From positions 242,147,652 to 242,211,651 of the forward strand of contig NC_066579.1 of NCBI RefSeq assembly GCF_024323335.1: a stretch of 64,000 nucleotides of DNA. The letters run 5' to 3'. Positions 1 to 12,868 of this stretch are shown piece after piece. Made by a program: the position numbers and the translations under genes. The notes beneath the pieces are model-generated. The model saw nothing but the letters and a program-made list of their open reading frames with translations, was not told the origin of the DNA and ran no database searches. Origin of the DNA: Lathyrus oleraceus (Eukaryota > Streptophyta > Magnoliopsida > Fabales > Fabaceae). Within the stretch, counting starts at the first letter, position 1. Each line of letters opens with the position of its first letter.

Positions 1-300
1 ATGGCAACAATAGTTGATCCATAAGGTTCTGAAGAACCAGAAGACAAGGTGCTGTTAGAATCAGAATCAGACTCCGATTCTGAAGAGGTATTTTCTAACC
101 TATCTTGTTCTGATCTTGAATCATGTCTCTCTAAAATGTTGGAAAAGTACCAGAGTCTTCAGTGTAAGTACAAGGACCTTAAACAAGTCCAAGTAGTTGC
201 TTATTAAACTCGTAGTGAGCTTGAGAAAGATATTTCCTCTCTAAATAAAAAAATATTTTCTTTAGAGATAATCTGATCTCGTAGTCCAGCAAGAGACAAT
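1..300 (+). pseudogene. Copia gag C-terminal remnant
   Basis: Translation gives an acidic serine/glutamate-rich stretch (ESESDSDSEEVFS) followed by a heptad-like stretch (SKMLEKYQSLQCKYKDLK), the kind of sequence found after the zinc knuckle in SIRE/Maximus-type gag. In-frame stops occur near 24 and 206. Gag would form the particle that packages element RNA. The remnant runs straight into RNase H sequence near 357, marking an internal deletion. Confidence 0.55.
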
Positions 301-356
301 TAACAATTGCGCTTTCAACAATCCAAGTTGAATATATTGCAACTTTTAGATGCAAC

Positions 357-656
357 ACTCAAATACTCTGGATGAAGAGTCAGCTGGAAGATTGTCAGAT
401 TTCTGAGAGTAACATTTCTATTCTCTTTGATAATACTTCTACTATTTATTTGTTTAAGAATCCCATATTGCATTCTAGGGCTAAGCATATTGAAATTAAA
501 TATCATGTTTTACGTGACTATGTTCAGAAGGGTATTTTTCCCTTAAAAGTTGTTTATACAGACCATCAATGGGCTGATATCTTTACAAAAAACCCCGCTA
601 AAGATAGATTCGTTTTCATTTTGAAAAACTTATTTATCGATTTATGTCCAGAATGA
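357..656 (+). pseudogene. Copia RNase H C-terminal fragment
   Basis: An open stretch of about 95 codons matches the end of Copia RNase H: an SISILFDNTS-like strand, the hallmark ILHSRAKHIEIKYH block, then DHQWADIFTKNPAKDRF. In the intact enzyme this domain removes RNA from the RNA/DNA hybrid in reverse transcription. It begins mid-domain, and the reverse transcriptase that should precede it is missing. The stop at 654-656 is close to the expected polyprotein end. Confidence 0.85.
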
Positions 657-1516
657 AAAGACGAGTTTCAGGATTTTTAAGTCTTCAGAACTCTAGATTA
701 GATTCTACGAATTTATTTGTTGACTCTGAAACATGAGCTTTCTGAAGTAAGGAAGTTTCATGAATCAGAAAGGTTCTAATAAGAAACAATCTTATCGGTT
801 TGTCTTCCTGATTATGAATATTCATTGCATTAAATGTATGTCATATAGTTTGATATCATGCGGTTCTAAGTGGTGACAAATGTCCTACTTTCTGAGCATG
901 TGTGATAATAGCGTGACTAATTGGGTTTCATAATTCTTGGAATTAGGTTTAAATCTCTTACGCTTCCCCTATGTATACGTAATTTTAACTTGTCATAATT
1001 GCAAACACAATTTCTTCTATATAAACCCACTTCACTTATTTTCACACTATGTGCACAATATTCCCACACTTTCTTCTTTCAACCCTAAAACACATCTCTG
1101 CAACTGGTCATCCTTTCCTACAACTTCAACAATGATTGCTCCTCGATAACAGATTCAACAACATTTTCAACAACTGCAACTAGCTCATCCTCAATCTCCT
1201 TCTAGATCAGTCACCATTGAAAGCACTCCTCAATCCAAAGAAGAAATCAGTGGTAGTAATATCCCGTCAAAAAATTATCCTATCTTCACAAAGATCGATC
1301 CACCATAAGTTTTAGCATACTGCATTGAGATTTGTCTTGAAGATAACATTGATCCATTGGTGGATCCCTTAAATCTCTCGGATGACTACCCAGTTGTTCC
1401 GCCGCCTCCTCCTCCTTCCTAAAACCCTTAGTTTTCTTAAATAGTCTTCGCACGTGTGTATGCTTTTTATTTCTATCTATGTGTGTGTGTGTGTCTGTGT
1501 ATGTGTGTGTGTGTGT

Positions 1517-1593
<77 letters not shown>

Positions 1594-2560
1594 TCGTGTT
1601 ATGCTTGTTCGAGTACTTGCTGCATTTCTATTATTTCTCTTTCAATTTCCATCTTGTTTTCAATTGTATCTTTTATGTATTTTGGCACATGTCTTAATGA
1701 AAATCATTTTTGTTTCCTTCAATCACTTTGATTTTATTTGTCTATGTCTTTTTGATTGATGATAAATGGGGAGAAACATATCTAAAGGGAAGAATCATAA
1801 ATTGATTTTGACATACCTATAGTCCTGAATAAGAACCCAAACATTGTTTAATGTTTTCTACTAACAACTACTTCAAAGAATAGTTTGTTAATTGTTTTGC
1901 AGGGTTAAGTTCAAACATCAGAAGCTCTTCTGAAGTTTCAAAGATCAGAATGTAATTTACTAGTTTCTGAAGAAATGGTTTAAAGATTAAGAATCAAATC
2001 CAAGCATTGAGTCTTCAAGGAATTAATAACCAGGCTCTGAACTTGGGGAACTTGGCATCAAGATTTAAAGAATTAAAAGTTCAGCATCAAGATCTGAGGA
2101 AGTGTAACTTATGTAGTAATCAGACTTGGAAATCAAGCTTCTAAGAAGAATTCTTAACCATGTTCTGAAATATCTTTTCAAAGAGATTCATTTTTCAAAG
2201 GTAATCAAGCTCTGAAGGAGAATTTAAAAGAGAACCAGAATTCAGGCTCTGAAAGGAACCAAACTCTGAAGCTTCTTCAAAAGAATTCAACTAAGTTTTT
2301 GAAGTGAAGTTCATTAGAATGTTGATGTTAACAAACTAGTACTATGGACAACATCAAGAAACTTCTAAAGACCAACCAGATTCGAATGGAAGATCATTCT
2401 GGTACTTCAAAAAGGTTAATAAGAAAAGTTCTCTTTCATTGTGATTTTATCTTTTAAGGATTACACATCTCAGGGGGAGCTTTGTGATTGTATAAGATGT
2501 ATCCTTCTGTGATTACCCTGTACAAAATTGTTCATCAAAATAAATGTTTTTGTCATCATC
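657..2560 (+). other. 3' internal (env-like position) region of the Copia element, no intact gene
   Basis: SIRE-type elements often have an extra ORF between pol and the 3' LTR. Here only short open pieces remain, for example 937-1149 and a proline/serine-rich reading near 1130-1430 with several stops. The part from about 1900 to 2450 is rich in short repeats of the form ttctgaag/aagcttctgaa. No domain is recognised. Confidence 0.5.
1481..1592. repeat. (GT)n microsatellite, about 112 bp
   Basis: A nearly uninterrupted GT run with a few gtct/gtat interruptions in its first 40 bases. It produces artificial Cys/Val open frames in all phases. Confidence 0.97.
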
Positions 2561-2573
2561 AAAAAGGGGGAGA
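2561..2573 (+). promoter_or_regulatory. Polypurine tract
   Basis: The purine run aaaaagggggaga lies immediately before the LTR start, where the plus-strand primer for reverse transcription forms. Confidence 0.85.
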
Positions 2574-2574
2574 T

Positions 2575-3925
2575 TGTTAGAACAATATTTGGTTATGCAT
2601 TTATACCTTGAGTTTTGATTATAACAAGGTTGTACTTGTGTGAGAACAATTTTGGCACCCTAATGGTTTGTTATTGTATGGCTTTAACAACCAATTTCGA
2701 TTCTTAGTATATGACGTGCAACATCATCAGTTTTTGAATATTGTGTTCCAATTCCGCTTATGCGCCAATCATAAGAAAATCTGGAAAGATGTTCAAAGTT
2801 GTTGCTGCAATGATCTTTTTGCTTCTGAGTTGATTCACTCCTGATAAGCTTATGAGGAGATGCTATGTTGTTGTAACATTCTCTCAATTTGTGCTTCTGG
2901 ACGTGACTCTGATCACCAAGCTTCTGAAGAATGACAAGGTTCTGAAATTGTGTTACTTAGCTAAAGATTTTGAAGATCTCAAGCCAGACGTTAAGGTTAT
3001 CAAGATTCTGACTTTAGATTCTGAAGATTCTAAAGATTTTGAAGATACTGAAGATCTCAAGTCAGACTACTAACATTGTCAAGGTTCTGACCAAAGATTC
3101 TGATGTTTCTGATTTCATGCTACATCAAATTTCATTAGAAGTCAATGAACTTGAAGATATGATCAAATGGGCACGTGATCAAATAGTACATAATATAAAT
3201 TAAATATTCTTTCCACTACCTGATTTCGTGAGCAAGGACAGTACTATACATCACACCTGTCACTTAATTTTTTGGCAAAGGATAGTACACAGTATCACTC
3301 ATTTCACCATCCAACAGGTACAACCGCTCTATTTGGTTTCTCCATTTTGCCTTCCAACAACCTTCTTTTTATGCTATATAAGTGGTACTTGGAGACTTGA
3401 AGAAAAAAAACATATATAAGAGTATGAAGCACTACAAAAACTTAACAAGTTCATTTGAAAAGCTATCATTTTTCTATACAGTTTTTCTTTGAGAAATTGT
3501 TTATCATTTGTGTAAAATTTGCTTGTGTAGAAGTAACTTGTAACACAAATTTTTTATTTAAATTGTTTGTTTGATTCTTTAAGGAGACTAGGTTATAGTC
3601 AGATCCTTCAGAAGACAAAGAAGGTTATTCTTTGTGAGTCCTTAAGGAGACTAGGGTATAGTCGGATCCTTGAGAAGACAAAGAAGATTATTCTTTGTGA
3701 TTACTGTAATCAGTTGATTATAGTGGATTAAGTCATTATGTATAAGGTAAAATCACATTGGCGGGTGGACTGGAGTAGCTTTGAGTTTCAAGCGAACTAG
3801 GATAAAAATACTTGTGTTTTTATGTCTTTGTTATTAACATTTAAGTAGTGTTCTTGAGTTGGTAAAAAACTTTTGTTTTGTAAAACCCAATTCAAATCCC
3901 CATTTCATGTGTTTTAACACCTTCA
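2575..3925 (+). repeat. 3' LTR of the SIRE/Maximus-like Copia element
   Basis: Begins TGTTAGAACA directly after the polypurine tract and ends near ACCTTCA. The 3' third has features common in legume SIRE-type LTRs, including gcgggtggactggagtagc and a duplicated stretch (about 3580-3640 and 3640-3705, ggagactagg.tatagtc.gatcctt). A TATATAAGT box near 3373 could be the LTR promoter. Length is about 1351 bp. The 3' boundary is placed by pattern and could move by a few bases. Confidence 0.8.
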
Positions 3926-4373
3926 ATATGAACTTTTAAACTCTAGTACTAATGAAAATTTGGAACTATGAATCAACTTTTGAGTTGATTTTTTTTCGAA
4001 AAATTTATAGTGTTCAAAGCATGCTTGCAAAAGTTAGTCAAAAAATATATATTGATTTATCAATAGATAATAAAAATTCTAGAAAAATAATTTTGTGAAG
4101 ACTAAAACATACAAAAAAAAATTTTAGGAAAACGAAAATATGGTACTTGTTTAATAGATAGTGATAAAAAAAACTATTGAATCCTACATTAATAACAACG
4201 TTTTTCCATAATTAATAACTTAGTTTTATATAATAAAAAAAATCGTTAAAATTGATCTTTATTGTAATTTAATATTTGCTTAGAATTTTAAAAATATTTC
4301 TCTTTTAATTCTTGACTTTTCAATTTCTTTGATAGAACAAGTATTATTAGATTGATAACTAGAGATTAATATA
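3926..4373. other. AT-rich spacer, no gene seen
   Basis: Low-complexity AT-rich sequence between the Copia LTR and the CACTA-like element. No recognisable coding or structural signal. Confidence 0.6.
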
Positions 4374-4379
4374 CATTAC

Positions 4380-4660
4380 TATGAAAAATTCATTTCACAA
4401 CAGTTGGAAAATGAATATCATCATGGTTCATCAATCGTTGTGGGGTATGGTGTGATTGTACATATGATATTTTCACGACGAACGTGTGACCGTTGTAATA
4501 AACTAGGTAGCATGCTATATATCACAGTTGTTAAAATAAACAATTATTGTGCGAGATATATATAAAGGTCGCGGAAACCCAATGATTGTTTGGTATTTAA
4601 TTAATTGGCGTGCTACCTATTACGAAAGTTATTGTAAATAACCGTGGTGAAATACTTTGT
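4380..4660. repeat. Left subterminal repeats of the CACTA-like element
   Basis: Degenerate inverted copies of a cacaacggttg / caaccgtggtga motif occur near 4397-4450 and 4640-4655. Subterminal arrays like this are where CACTA transposases bind; that role is inferred here. Confidence 0.5.
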
Positions 4661-5758
4661 TTTTTTATTATTATTTTTCTATATATTACAAACGTGTATT
4701 TTTTACATGTATTTTATACATATATTACCTAAATATTTTTTAGATCAAAGGAAAAAATATTATTTACAAACAAATATGTATATACTATTGTCATATATTA
4801 CAAACATTAACTAAAGCCAAAATCATATATTTACAAACATCAAATCCAAAGCCATACATTAACATTCTTTTCAAGTAGCACATTAATAAACGTCCAACGT
4901 TTACGGATGTCATTTGAGTCATTGGGGGACAAAGGTGTCCCGTCGTTAAACGTCTACAAAAAAGAAGTACGAAGAAAATTGAATATCACATGATTTAAAA
5001 TATAATAACAAACTTAAGCTAAAAATATGTTATTGTAAATATTTTATGATATAATATATACCTGATCCCAATAATCAACAATGTCGGCGAACATGATATT
5101 TAACATGTTTTTTAGTTACATAATACTCACACTTGTATCACTCTTCTTGTCTCCTCGTCTATAAGTTTACACATTTCAGGAATATATAACCACACATGCA
5201 TGTAACTATATATAAATGAATTTCACAAGTAATCCACTTACATTGGACTCACAAAATGAGAGTTTTTATTTCTATAACTGTTCATATAACAGTGTCGCTC
5301 CACAATCCTGTATTAAAAATGATTTAAAAATATTATACGCTAAACTAATTACAAAGTAAAAGAAAATATTACTAAGAGTCTCATAAATATAAAGTTACCT
5401 AGTAATAATTTGTTTCATTTTAGATTCAAGTGAACGGTGTAAGGAACACAATATAGTGACCATATTCGTCAGAAGAGATATGATGATCAATTGAAAATGT
5501 TCACTGAATAAAGACATGCATATATAATTAGTATTTGGTTAAACATGAAAACTAACTATATATATTAGAGAAACCACAATTTTAAAATTACTCACTTATG
5601 GAGAAATGGTACTACATAACATACTTTTTTCCCCATCTAACTGTGATGTTATGTATTCTTCAATCTTTTTTGCATAATTATTTGTAAATCAAATACTAAT
5701 TAGATCCAAGAATCCAAAAATATTTGATTTATTTAATTCAATACAAACACGGTGAATG

Positions 5759-6237
5759 TGTTGGGAAAAAACAAGCAAAGCATAGAGAAAAAAGAGGAAC
5801 ACAATCACAACACAAGAACATAACGTGAAAACTCCAAAACCGGAGAAAAAACCATGAACATTGTCAATAGACAACCAGAGAATAACAATATGTGAAAGTT
5901 GTTACAACATATAATATACATTCAACTAATACGGACCTTCAGTACACTCACACCCTCCAAAACAAATATTTAACTATATCCCACAACACTATAATACAAG
6001 AGTATAAGAGAATAAAGAAAGTCAAATACAAGCTTAAAGTGTTTTTAACTGGTGCATCTTGGAATGAAGAACTTGAGTCCTATATAAGACCTCAAACTCC
6101 CTATTCCTTCACAAAACTAAGCGATGCGTGACTTCAAAGAACTTGTATCCTGTATATAGCCTTGGACTCTCTCTTCATTCATAAAACTAAGCGATGTGGG
6201 ACTTTTTCAACATGTATATTTTTAACCAACCTCAACA
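5759..6237 (-). mobile_element. Copia-type solo LTR (minus orientation)
   Basis: On minus it starts TGTTGAGGTTGG and ends TTTTTTCCCAACA. It contains agtcccacatcgcttag and, near its end, tttctccggttttggag, features common in legume Copia LTRs. No internal region belonging to it is present. Its left flank is gaatg and its right flank attaa, so it lacks its own matching duplication (see the finding on the composite insertion). Confidence 0.65.
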
Positions 6238-6242
6238 ATTAA

Positions 6243-6711
6243 TGTTGGGTGCAAGAGTGAGTGGTTAAAGTCTCACATTGCCTATGAATGGGTGGAATGT
6301 TGGATTTATAAGAGAGAGAACTCATTTACCTAACACCTTTGGGTTTTGGGTTGAGATGTGGCATCTCCCTCTCTTGTGGTCTTGGAGCATTAGTTCTATT
6401 GGTGCTCCCGCCTCTCCAACAATGGTATTAGAGCAGTGGTTCGACTTTGTAGGAGAGCAGGAGTTGGATCTGATGTTGGATCTTGCTATAGAATATGTGA
6501 GACTCACACTTATGGGGAAGAATATTAGGTGCAAGAGTGAGTGGTTAAAGTCCCACATTGTCTATGAATGGATGGAATATTGGATTTATAAGAGAGAAAG
6601 CCCATTTGCCTAACACCTTAAGGTCTTTGGTTGAGATGCAACGTCTCCCTCTCTTGTGGTCCTGGAGCATTAGTCACATTGGTGCTCCCGAATCTCCCAG
6701 ACTCCCTAACA
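6243..6711 (+). mobile_element. TRIM (terminal-repeat retrotransposon in miniature), complete
   Basis: Two direct repeats, 6243-6421 (TGTTGGGTGC to CTCCAACA) and 6523-6711 (TATTAGGTGC to CCCTAACA), are about 85-90% alike by eye. They flank a 101-bp core. The core opens with tggtattagagcag, a near match to the plant initiator-tRNA-Met primer site, and ends with a short purine run (tatggggaagaa). There is no coding capacity, so it would rely on enzymes from another retrotransposon. The two LTRs each contain agtcYcacattgYctatgaa and ttggatttataagagaga. Confidence 0.8.
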
Positions 6712-7254
6712 GAATGTACCTAAATGGTTAAACAAAATTCAAAAAATAAGTGAAGAATTAGTTATATATAAAATGATGAATATACCATAATGAGATATGC
6801 AATTTTATACACTTACATGCACAAAACCTGTAATAACCCTATGTTCAACCACCGATTTCTAATGACCATATCCTTTATATCTTTAGGATAAACATAAAAA
6901 CAATCTAACTCTAGATCATTTTCTAACTCCAGAGGAATTAGTTTTGTCTTGTCGATAAGGTGACATAACATTTTGGTATATGATTGTTCATAAGGAGCCA
7001 ATAACTCATTATTGATCTCATTATCGGTAAGGGCGACTGGACAACTTCCTTTTGTGCTTGCACCATGTACAACAATTCTTTTAGGCAATTTATCATCATC
7101 ATCTTCATGTGTGCATTGTGGAACGGATCCATTGATTTTCTATATTTCAGATATTAACACAATATATATCATATATTTCATATATCAGCACATGGAAGAG
7201 TAAAAATAACAGGAAAACAAATTAGAATCAACACAATATATATCATATATTTCA

Positions 7255-8440
7255 GATATGACAATATTGTCACATACCGCGTATAACTCTTCCATGTCTT
7301 TCCTACAACTTTCTCACTCCGCCGCCAATGCGTCTTCAAAATAATTCTTTTGACTATCCAACTTCCTCTCAAAATATTCAATTGTTTCTTTTTACCCTTG
7401 TCTGGTTCTTTTTCTAGATGCACCAAACCATAATCTCAGTCTGATGTCATCTCCAACACCACAAACACTTCCACCATGCTCCTTTGTTCTGATTGCTTAT
7501 ACTAATATATCATGTTGTAGGTCTGAAACAAAGGAACCTTTACGGGACGACATAACCAATAAATCATACACAACATGATAAAATATACATTGTTAATTAC
7601 CAAAACAATTTAAATAATACATAACACACGCACAACAAATCTTACTTACAATTTTCTCATCAACTAATCTTGAGGAATATGAAGTGTAGTTTCCATTTGG
7701 TCTTTGTCAAGCCCTCTTTGACTTCTCATGTTGTGATGGTGGAGATGGATTGTGATCACGACTCATGGAGTCCCCATCTCCTAGTTTTTTTTTTCTTTTT
7801 TCAACAACCATTGTTTTCTCAAGTTTCATGTATCCCCCACGAGACAATCTATGGGATGTTTGCTTTTTTGCCTTGTTTTGCTTTCTTGCTTCAATTTTAA
7901 CCTATTTTAAACATTGAATAAAATATTATCTTGCTTGGTTTTATCTATAAAGCATAAGCATTAAATTACCATAAAATAAAATTAGTACTAACCACGAACT
8001 CCTCAGAACTACAAGATTTCACAAACTTTTCTCAAACCTTCTTGTCAAGAAAATTATACCTCATCCACGGAAACTCAAGATCAGGCTTAGGCTCCCTAAC
8101 ATAGTCACGCGTGAGCCATGACTTAAGCCTCTCCAACACATACCAGCATAAGTGATCCATTTTTTTCAACTTAGAATCATCGGAAAACTCAAACATCAAT
8201 TACACAGTTAAATCAATAGATATGTATTAATAATTATAGAAAGTAAAATATTGAATCAAAGAAAATTAAAATTAAAACCTTAATGTTTGTCCATATGCTC
8301 TCTTTCATCTCCGTTGGTGCTTCTTTCCAATCATTTATCAATATACCAACTTTTCTATGTCTAAGGAACGCAACATAACTCTTAAAAAGCGCAAAATGAG
8401 GACTATCAAGTATCGTATAAACAACACTAAACTCGATCAT
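7255..8440 (-). pseudogene. Transposase_24-like (TNPA-type) region of the CACTA gene, decayed
   Basis: On minus: VSILINDWKEAPTEMKESIW-like sequence at 8350-8280; LKSWLTRDYVREPKPDLEFP near 8130-8070; EKFVKSCSSEEFV near 8030-7990; HRLSRGGYMKLEK near 7845; SSRKGSFVSDLQHDILV near 7545-7495 followed by a stop; TKEHGGSVCGVGDDIRL near 7480; and FERKLDSQKNYFEDALAAE, a coiled-coil stretch, near 7380. The order and wording fit the plant transposase (Ptta/En/Spm) family. It sits upstream of the Ulp1-like part, as in intact legume copies. Several stops and frameshifts. The family suggests DNA binding to subterminal repeats. Confidence 0.75.
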
Positions 8441-8459
8441 AAATTTGTCACTCGACTAC

Positions 8460-9640
8460 TGGACTTTTGCTAATTTAGCCTTCATTGTGGCACCTCTTTT
8501 TTTATTTTATTTTATCCATCTATAGATTGAGAATCATTTGTATGATTTTCATTTGTATAAGTAGTTTTTTCGCTACTAGATGAAGAAGAGACCATCTATC
8601 AAGACATAAAACATTCAACATCAAGACACAAACACAAACATCAATCACAATGGCATAAACAACACCAACATCAATGCATGTATTTATGATCACATATCAT
8701 CATAGAAAAACATAGAAAGCCTACTCATAAAATCTATGTTGAATGTCATATGGTAAAGCATATAAGAATGCCATAAAATCTCATATGACACCAATGTCTA
8801 GGTACAAGTTTTGTGCTTCTAGTCTACTATTTTTTCATTACACCAATTGCAACAACATAACAAAATTTAAGTTATACAAACCAATATAGTTGTAGCAAGA
8901 CATGAGCAAATAATTAATGAGGTCTTTGGAAGGCTAACAAGGAGCTCACAACTTATGGTAAAATCTAAAAATATCAAACTCTAACATAAAACAAGATGTA
9001 CAACTCATAAACATTAATATCAACAACTACATAAACAACAACATACTATTTTAACATCAACAACATGAACATGAACATAAACATAATGGAACCCCATATC
9101 ATGAAACCTCAAAATTCAAATCTCTATATTAGAAACACAGGAAGAAGCTCATATCATCAAACCTAGTAGAACATAAACAACACCATCAAGTCATAAACAA
9201 CAACATTAAGAACTACATAAACAATAACATAATATTTCAACACCAACAACATAAACATAAACACAATGGAAAACGAAGTTTATTGTAGATGCACGGGGGA
9301 AAATGTTTACGTACCGAAAACATGATGAATAAGTAAAAAAATATTGTCAGAATCTTTGTCTTCCTCCTCAACGGTTTAAGCCAATAATGATGAAGTTGAT
9401 GCCGTCTTCCTCATCGATGGTTTGTAAGCAAAGAACAATGAAGTTGGTCGAAAATGTTGTTGTTTCATTAGGGTTGAAAATGTTGTTGTTTCGTTAGGGT
9501 TAAAAATGTTGTTGTTTCCTTAGGGTTGAAAATGACGTTGTTTCGCCAGGGTTGAAAATGACGTTGTTTCGTTAATGAAAATGAAAAAAAAATGCAACTG
9601 AAGAGACAAGCTAACTAGCTAACTATGTTTCTTTTAAGTG
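8460..9640. other. Upstream region of the CACTA gene, no coding support
   Basis: AT-rich sequence with a diffuse repeat of acataaacaacaacat-type words between about 8600 and 9270, and a (gttgttgtttcgttagggttgaaaat)-like run of four to five imperfect copies at 9455-9570. No TNP2 transposase similarity is found on either strand. Confidence 0.5.
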
Positions 9641-9654
9641 AATAAGTCATTCCA

Positions 9655-10226
9655 TCATGCCCACCTAAATCAACTGTGGTGATATATGATTTACTTAATG
9701 AAATTTTATAAAAAAAAAGTGCTAGGTTTTAAGCATTTAAAAACTTTAAAAAAATTGAAAAATATATCACAACGGTTGCATTAAACAACCGTGGTGATAT
9801 ATGGTTTACGTTAATGTAATTTTATAAAAAAAAGGCTAGGTTTTAAGCATATAAAAATTAAAGTTAAATGTAACTTTATAAAAAAAAGCGCCAAGTTTTA
9901 AGCATTTAAAGATTAAAATTAAAATTAAAATATATTATAACGGTTATATTAAACAACCGTAGTGATGTCACTTTTATTTTTTATCTAAAAATATATAAAA
10001 ATGAAAGACACAACTAAAATACTGAATAAATTATGAATTTGTTGACGCTGAGATTCGAACCCATATGAAATGTATAGGATATTACCACAGTTGTTCTAAA
10101 CAACCTTGATAATAAGTTAACAACTTTTAATAAAAAAAAATATTGGCGCAAGAATTTAGAGACATCCCCATTGTCATTCAAAAGACTGTGGTAACATGGA
10201 CGTTGTTGTATATACTTTTTGTAATA
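9655..10226. repeat. Right subterminal repeats of the CACTA-like element
   Basis: Repeated inverted pairs such as tcacaacggttgcattaaac followed by aaccgtggtgatatatgg (9768-9803), ataacggttatattaaacaa then ccgtagtgatg (9938-9966), and accacagttgttctaaac near 10084. A block ttttataaaaaaaa.gc.aggttttaagcat recurs at about 9707, 9821 and 9885. Confidence 0.65.
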
Positions 10227-10439
10227 ATAATATGCAGTTTAGATTTTTTGTCTTGCACCAAATGTAATTTATTATAACTTTTTCTTAGAATTGATAATTC
10301 TTTTTGTTCCATCATTTAATTTTTGTTAAGAGAAAATTAGTTTAACAAGAATTAATATAGTTCAAATTTTGAAATAAATATATTAATTTTTTTAATAAGC
10401 TATATATAATCCCCAGTATTATGTACTTACTTCATTTTC

Positions 10440-12160
<1,721 letters not shown>

Positions 12161-12575
12161 AAAAACTTTATCTCGTACCCCTACAATTGGATCCATATTT
12201 CTACAAATAATTTTTTTGACCAAAATACTCTCATATAAATATGATATATTTTTCAGAAATTGAAGTTTTTTCTATTTTCCAGAAAAGAAATTTTGGCATT
12301 GTAAACCGAAACACTAAGAGTAAGTCTTCCGGTTCACAAATTGTATATCGGAAGGCTTATCCAAAGTCTTCCGGTTCGCTGCATTTTTGGGACACTGAAC
12401 CGGAAATCTTTTAGAAAGTCTTCCGGTTTGATTGACTGTGTACCAAAACTCTTTCTTAAAGACTTCCGGTTTGGATGAACTAAACTGGAACTCTTTTAAG
12501 AAGTATTCTGGTAGTCAACCTTGTTTTTCTACACACCGGAACTCTTCTTTGAAGTGTTATGGTGCTTTTTTTTTA
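12161..12575 (+). repeat. Left terminal inverted repeat and subterminal motif array of the MULE
   Basis: After the terminal block come at least six copies of a motif like aagtcttccggttc / accggaactcttctttgaag between 12300 and 12560, in alternating orientation, mirrored at the right end. Confidence 0.8.
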
Positions 12576-12868
12576 TATAATTTTTATAATTTTTATAATT
12601 TTTAATTATTTTGCTATAATATTTTTTTGTAGTGGTTCGAATACGAGGTGCAGATGGTAGGATTCCAGACCGCAGTTTAGGCCGGGACGCATCTTCATCT
12701 GCAGCAGAGCCGGCTGGATATCCAGGAGGGCCGTACGATACGTCTCTTTTGGTGAAGTACGAGCATCATGTTGCTCGCCATTTATGGTTTGGTGAGGTAA
12801 ATAAATGGGATATATTTGAAAATGAATAATATTTGAATATTTTATATTGTGTTTTCTAATATGTGTTT

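Larger units (their letters stand above)
1..3925 (+). mobile_element. Ty1/copia retrotransposon, SIRE/Maximus-like, 5' end outside window, pol mostly deleted
   Basis: In order on plus: a gag C-terminal remnant, a Copia RNase H end, about 1.9 kb with no clear domain (SIRE-type elements carry an env-like extra region here), a polypurine tract and a full LTR. Protease, integrase and reverse transcriptase are absent, so the element lost about 3 kb of pol between roughly 290 and 360. The 5' LTR lies upstream of the window, so a target duplication cannot be tested; the five bases after the element are atatg. The lineage is a judgement from the RNase H style and LTR, not a database match. Confidence 0.8.
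4880..7090 (-). pseudogene. Ulp1-like (C48 SUMO protease) domain of the CACTA gene, decayed
   Basis: Read on minus from about 7088: a region ending IRNRWLNIGLLQVLCM, then an intron (donor gtaagt near 6812, acceptor tttag near 6717), then YIHRVCIELNKSNIFGFLD near 5760-5695, KIEEYITSQLDGEK near 5680-5630, SEHFQLIII near 5500, and NDGTPLSPNDSNDIRKRWTF near 4960-4900. These match, in order, the Ulp1-type domain common in legume CACTA proteins. The SEHFQL histidine is where the catalytic His should lie; the expected catalytic Cys segment near 5290-5160 is unreadable. Frameshifts and stops make it non-functional. The 953-bp insertion splits the exon just after the acceptor. Confidence 0.75.
4374..10226 (-). 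mobile_element. Degenerate CACTA-like DNA transposon carrying a Transposase_24/Ulp1 gene
   Basis: The ends are decayed inverted repeats (left CATTACTATGAAAAA; right, read on minus, TATTACAAAAAGTA) flanked on both sides by ata, which fits a 3-bp CACTA duplication but could be chance. Both subterminal zones contain inverted copies of an aacaaccgtggtgatat motif. The only gene is on minus and resembles the second gene of legume CACTA elements. No TNP2-type catalytic transposase is visible, so it would have depended on a partner. A composite LTR/TRIM insertion lies at 5759-6711. Confidence 0.6.

Noticed and set aside
1454..1759. Open frames of about 70-100 codons rich in Cys and Val
   Set aside because: They are readings of the (GT)n microsatellite in different phases.
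3425..3440. cactacaaaaac as a CACTA left end
   Set aside because: It lies inside the Copia 3' LTR with no matching subterminal repeats nearby.
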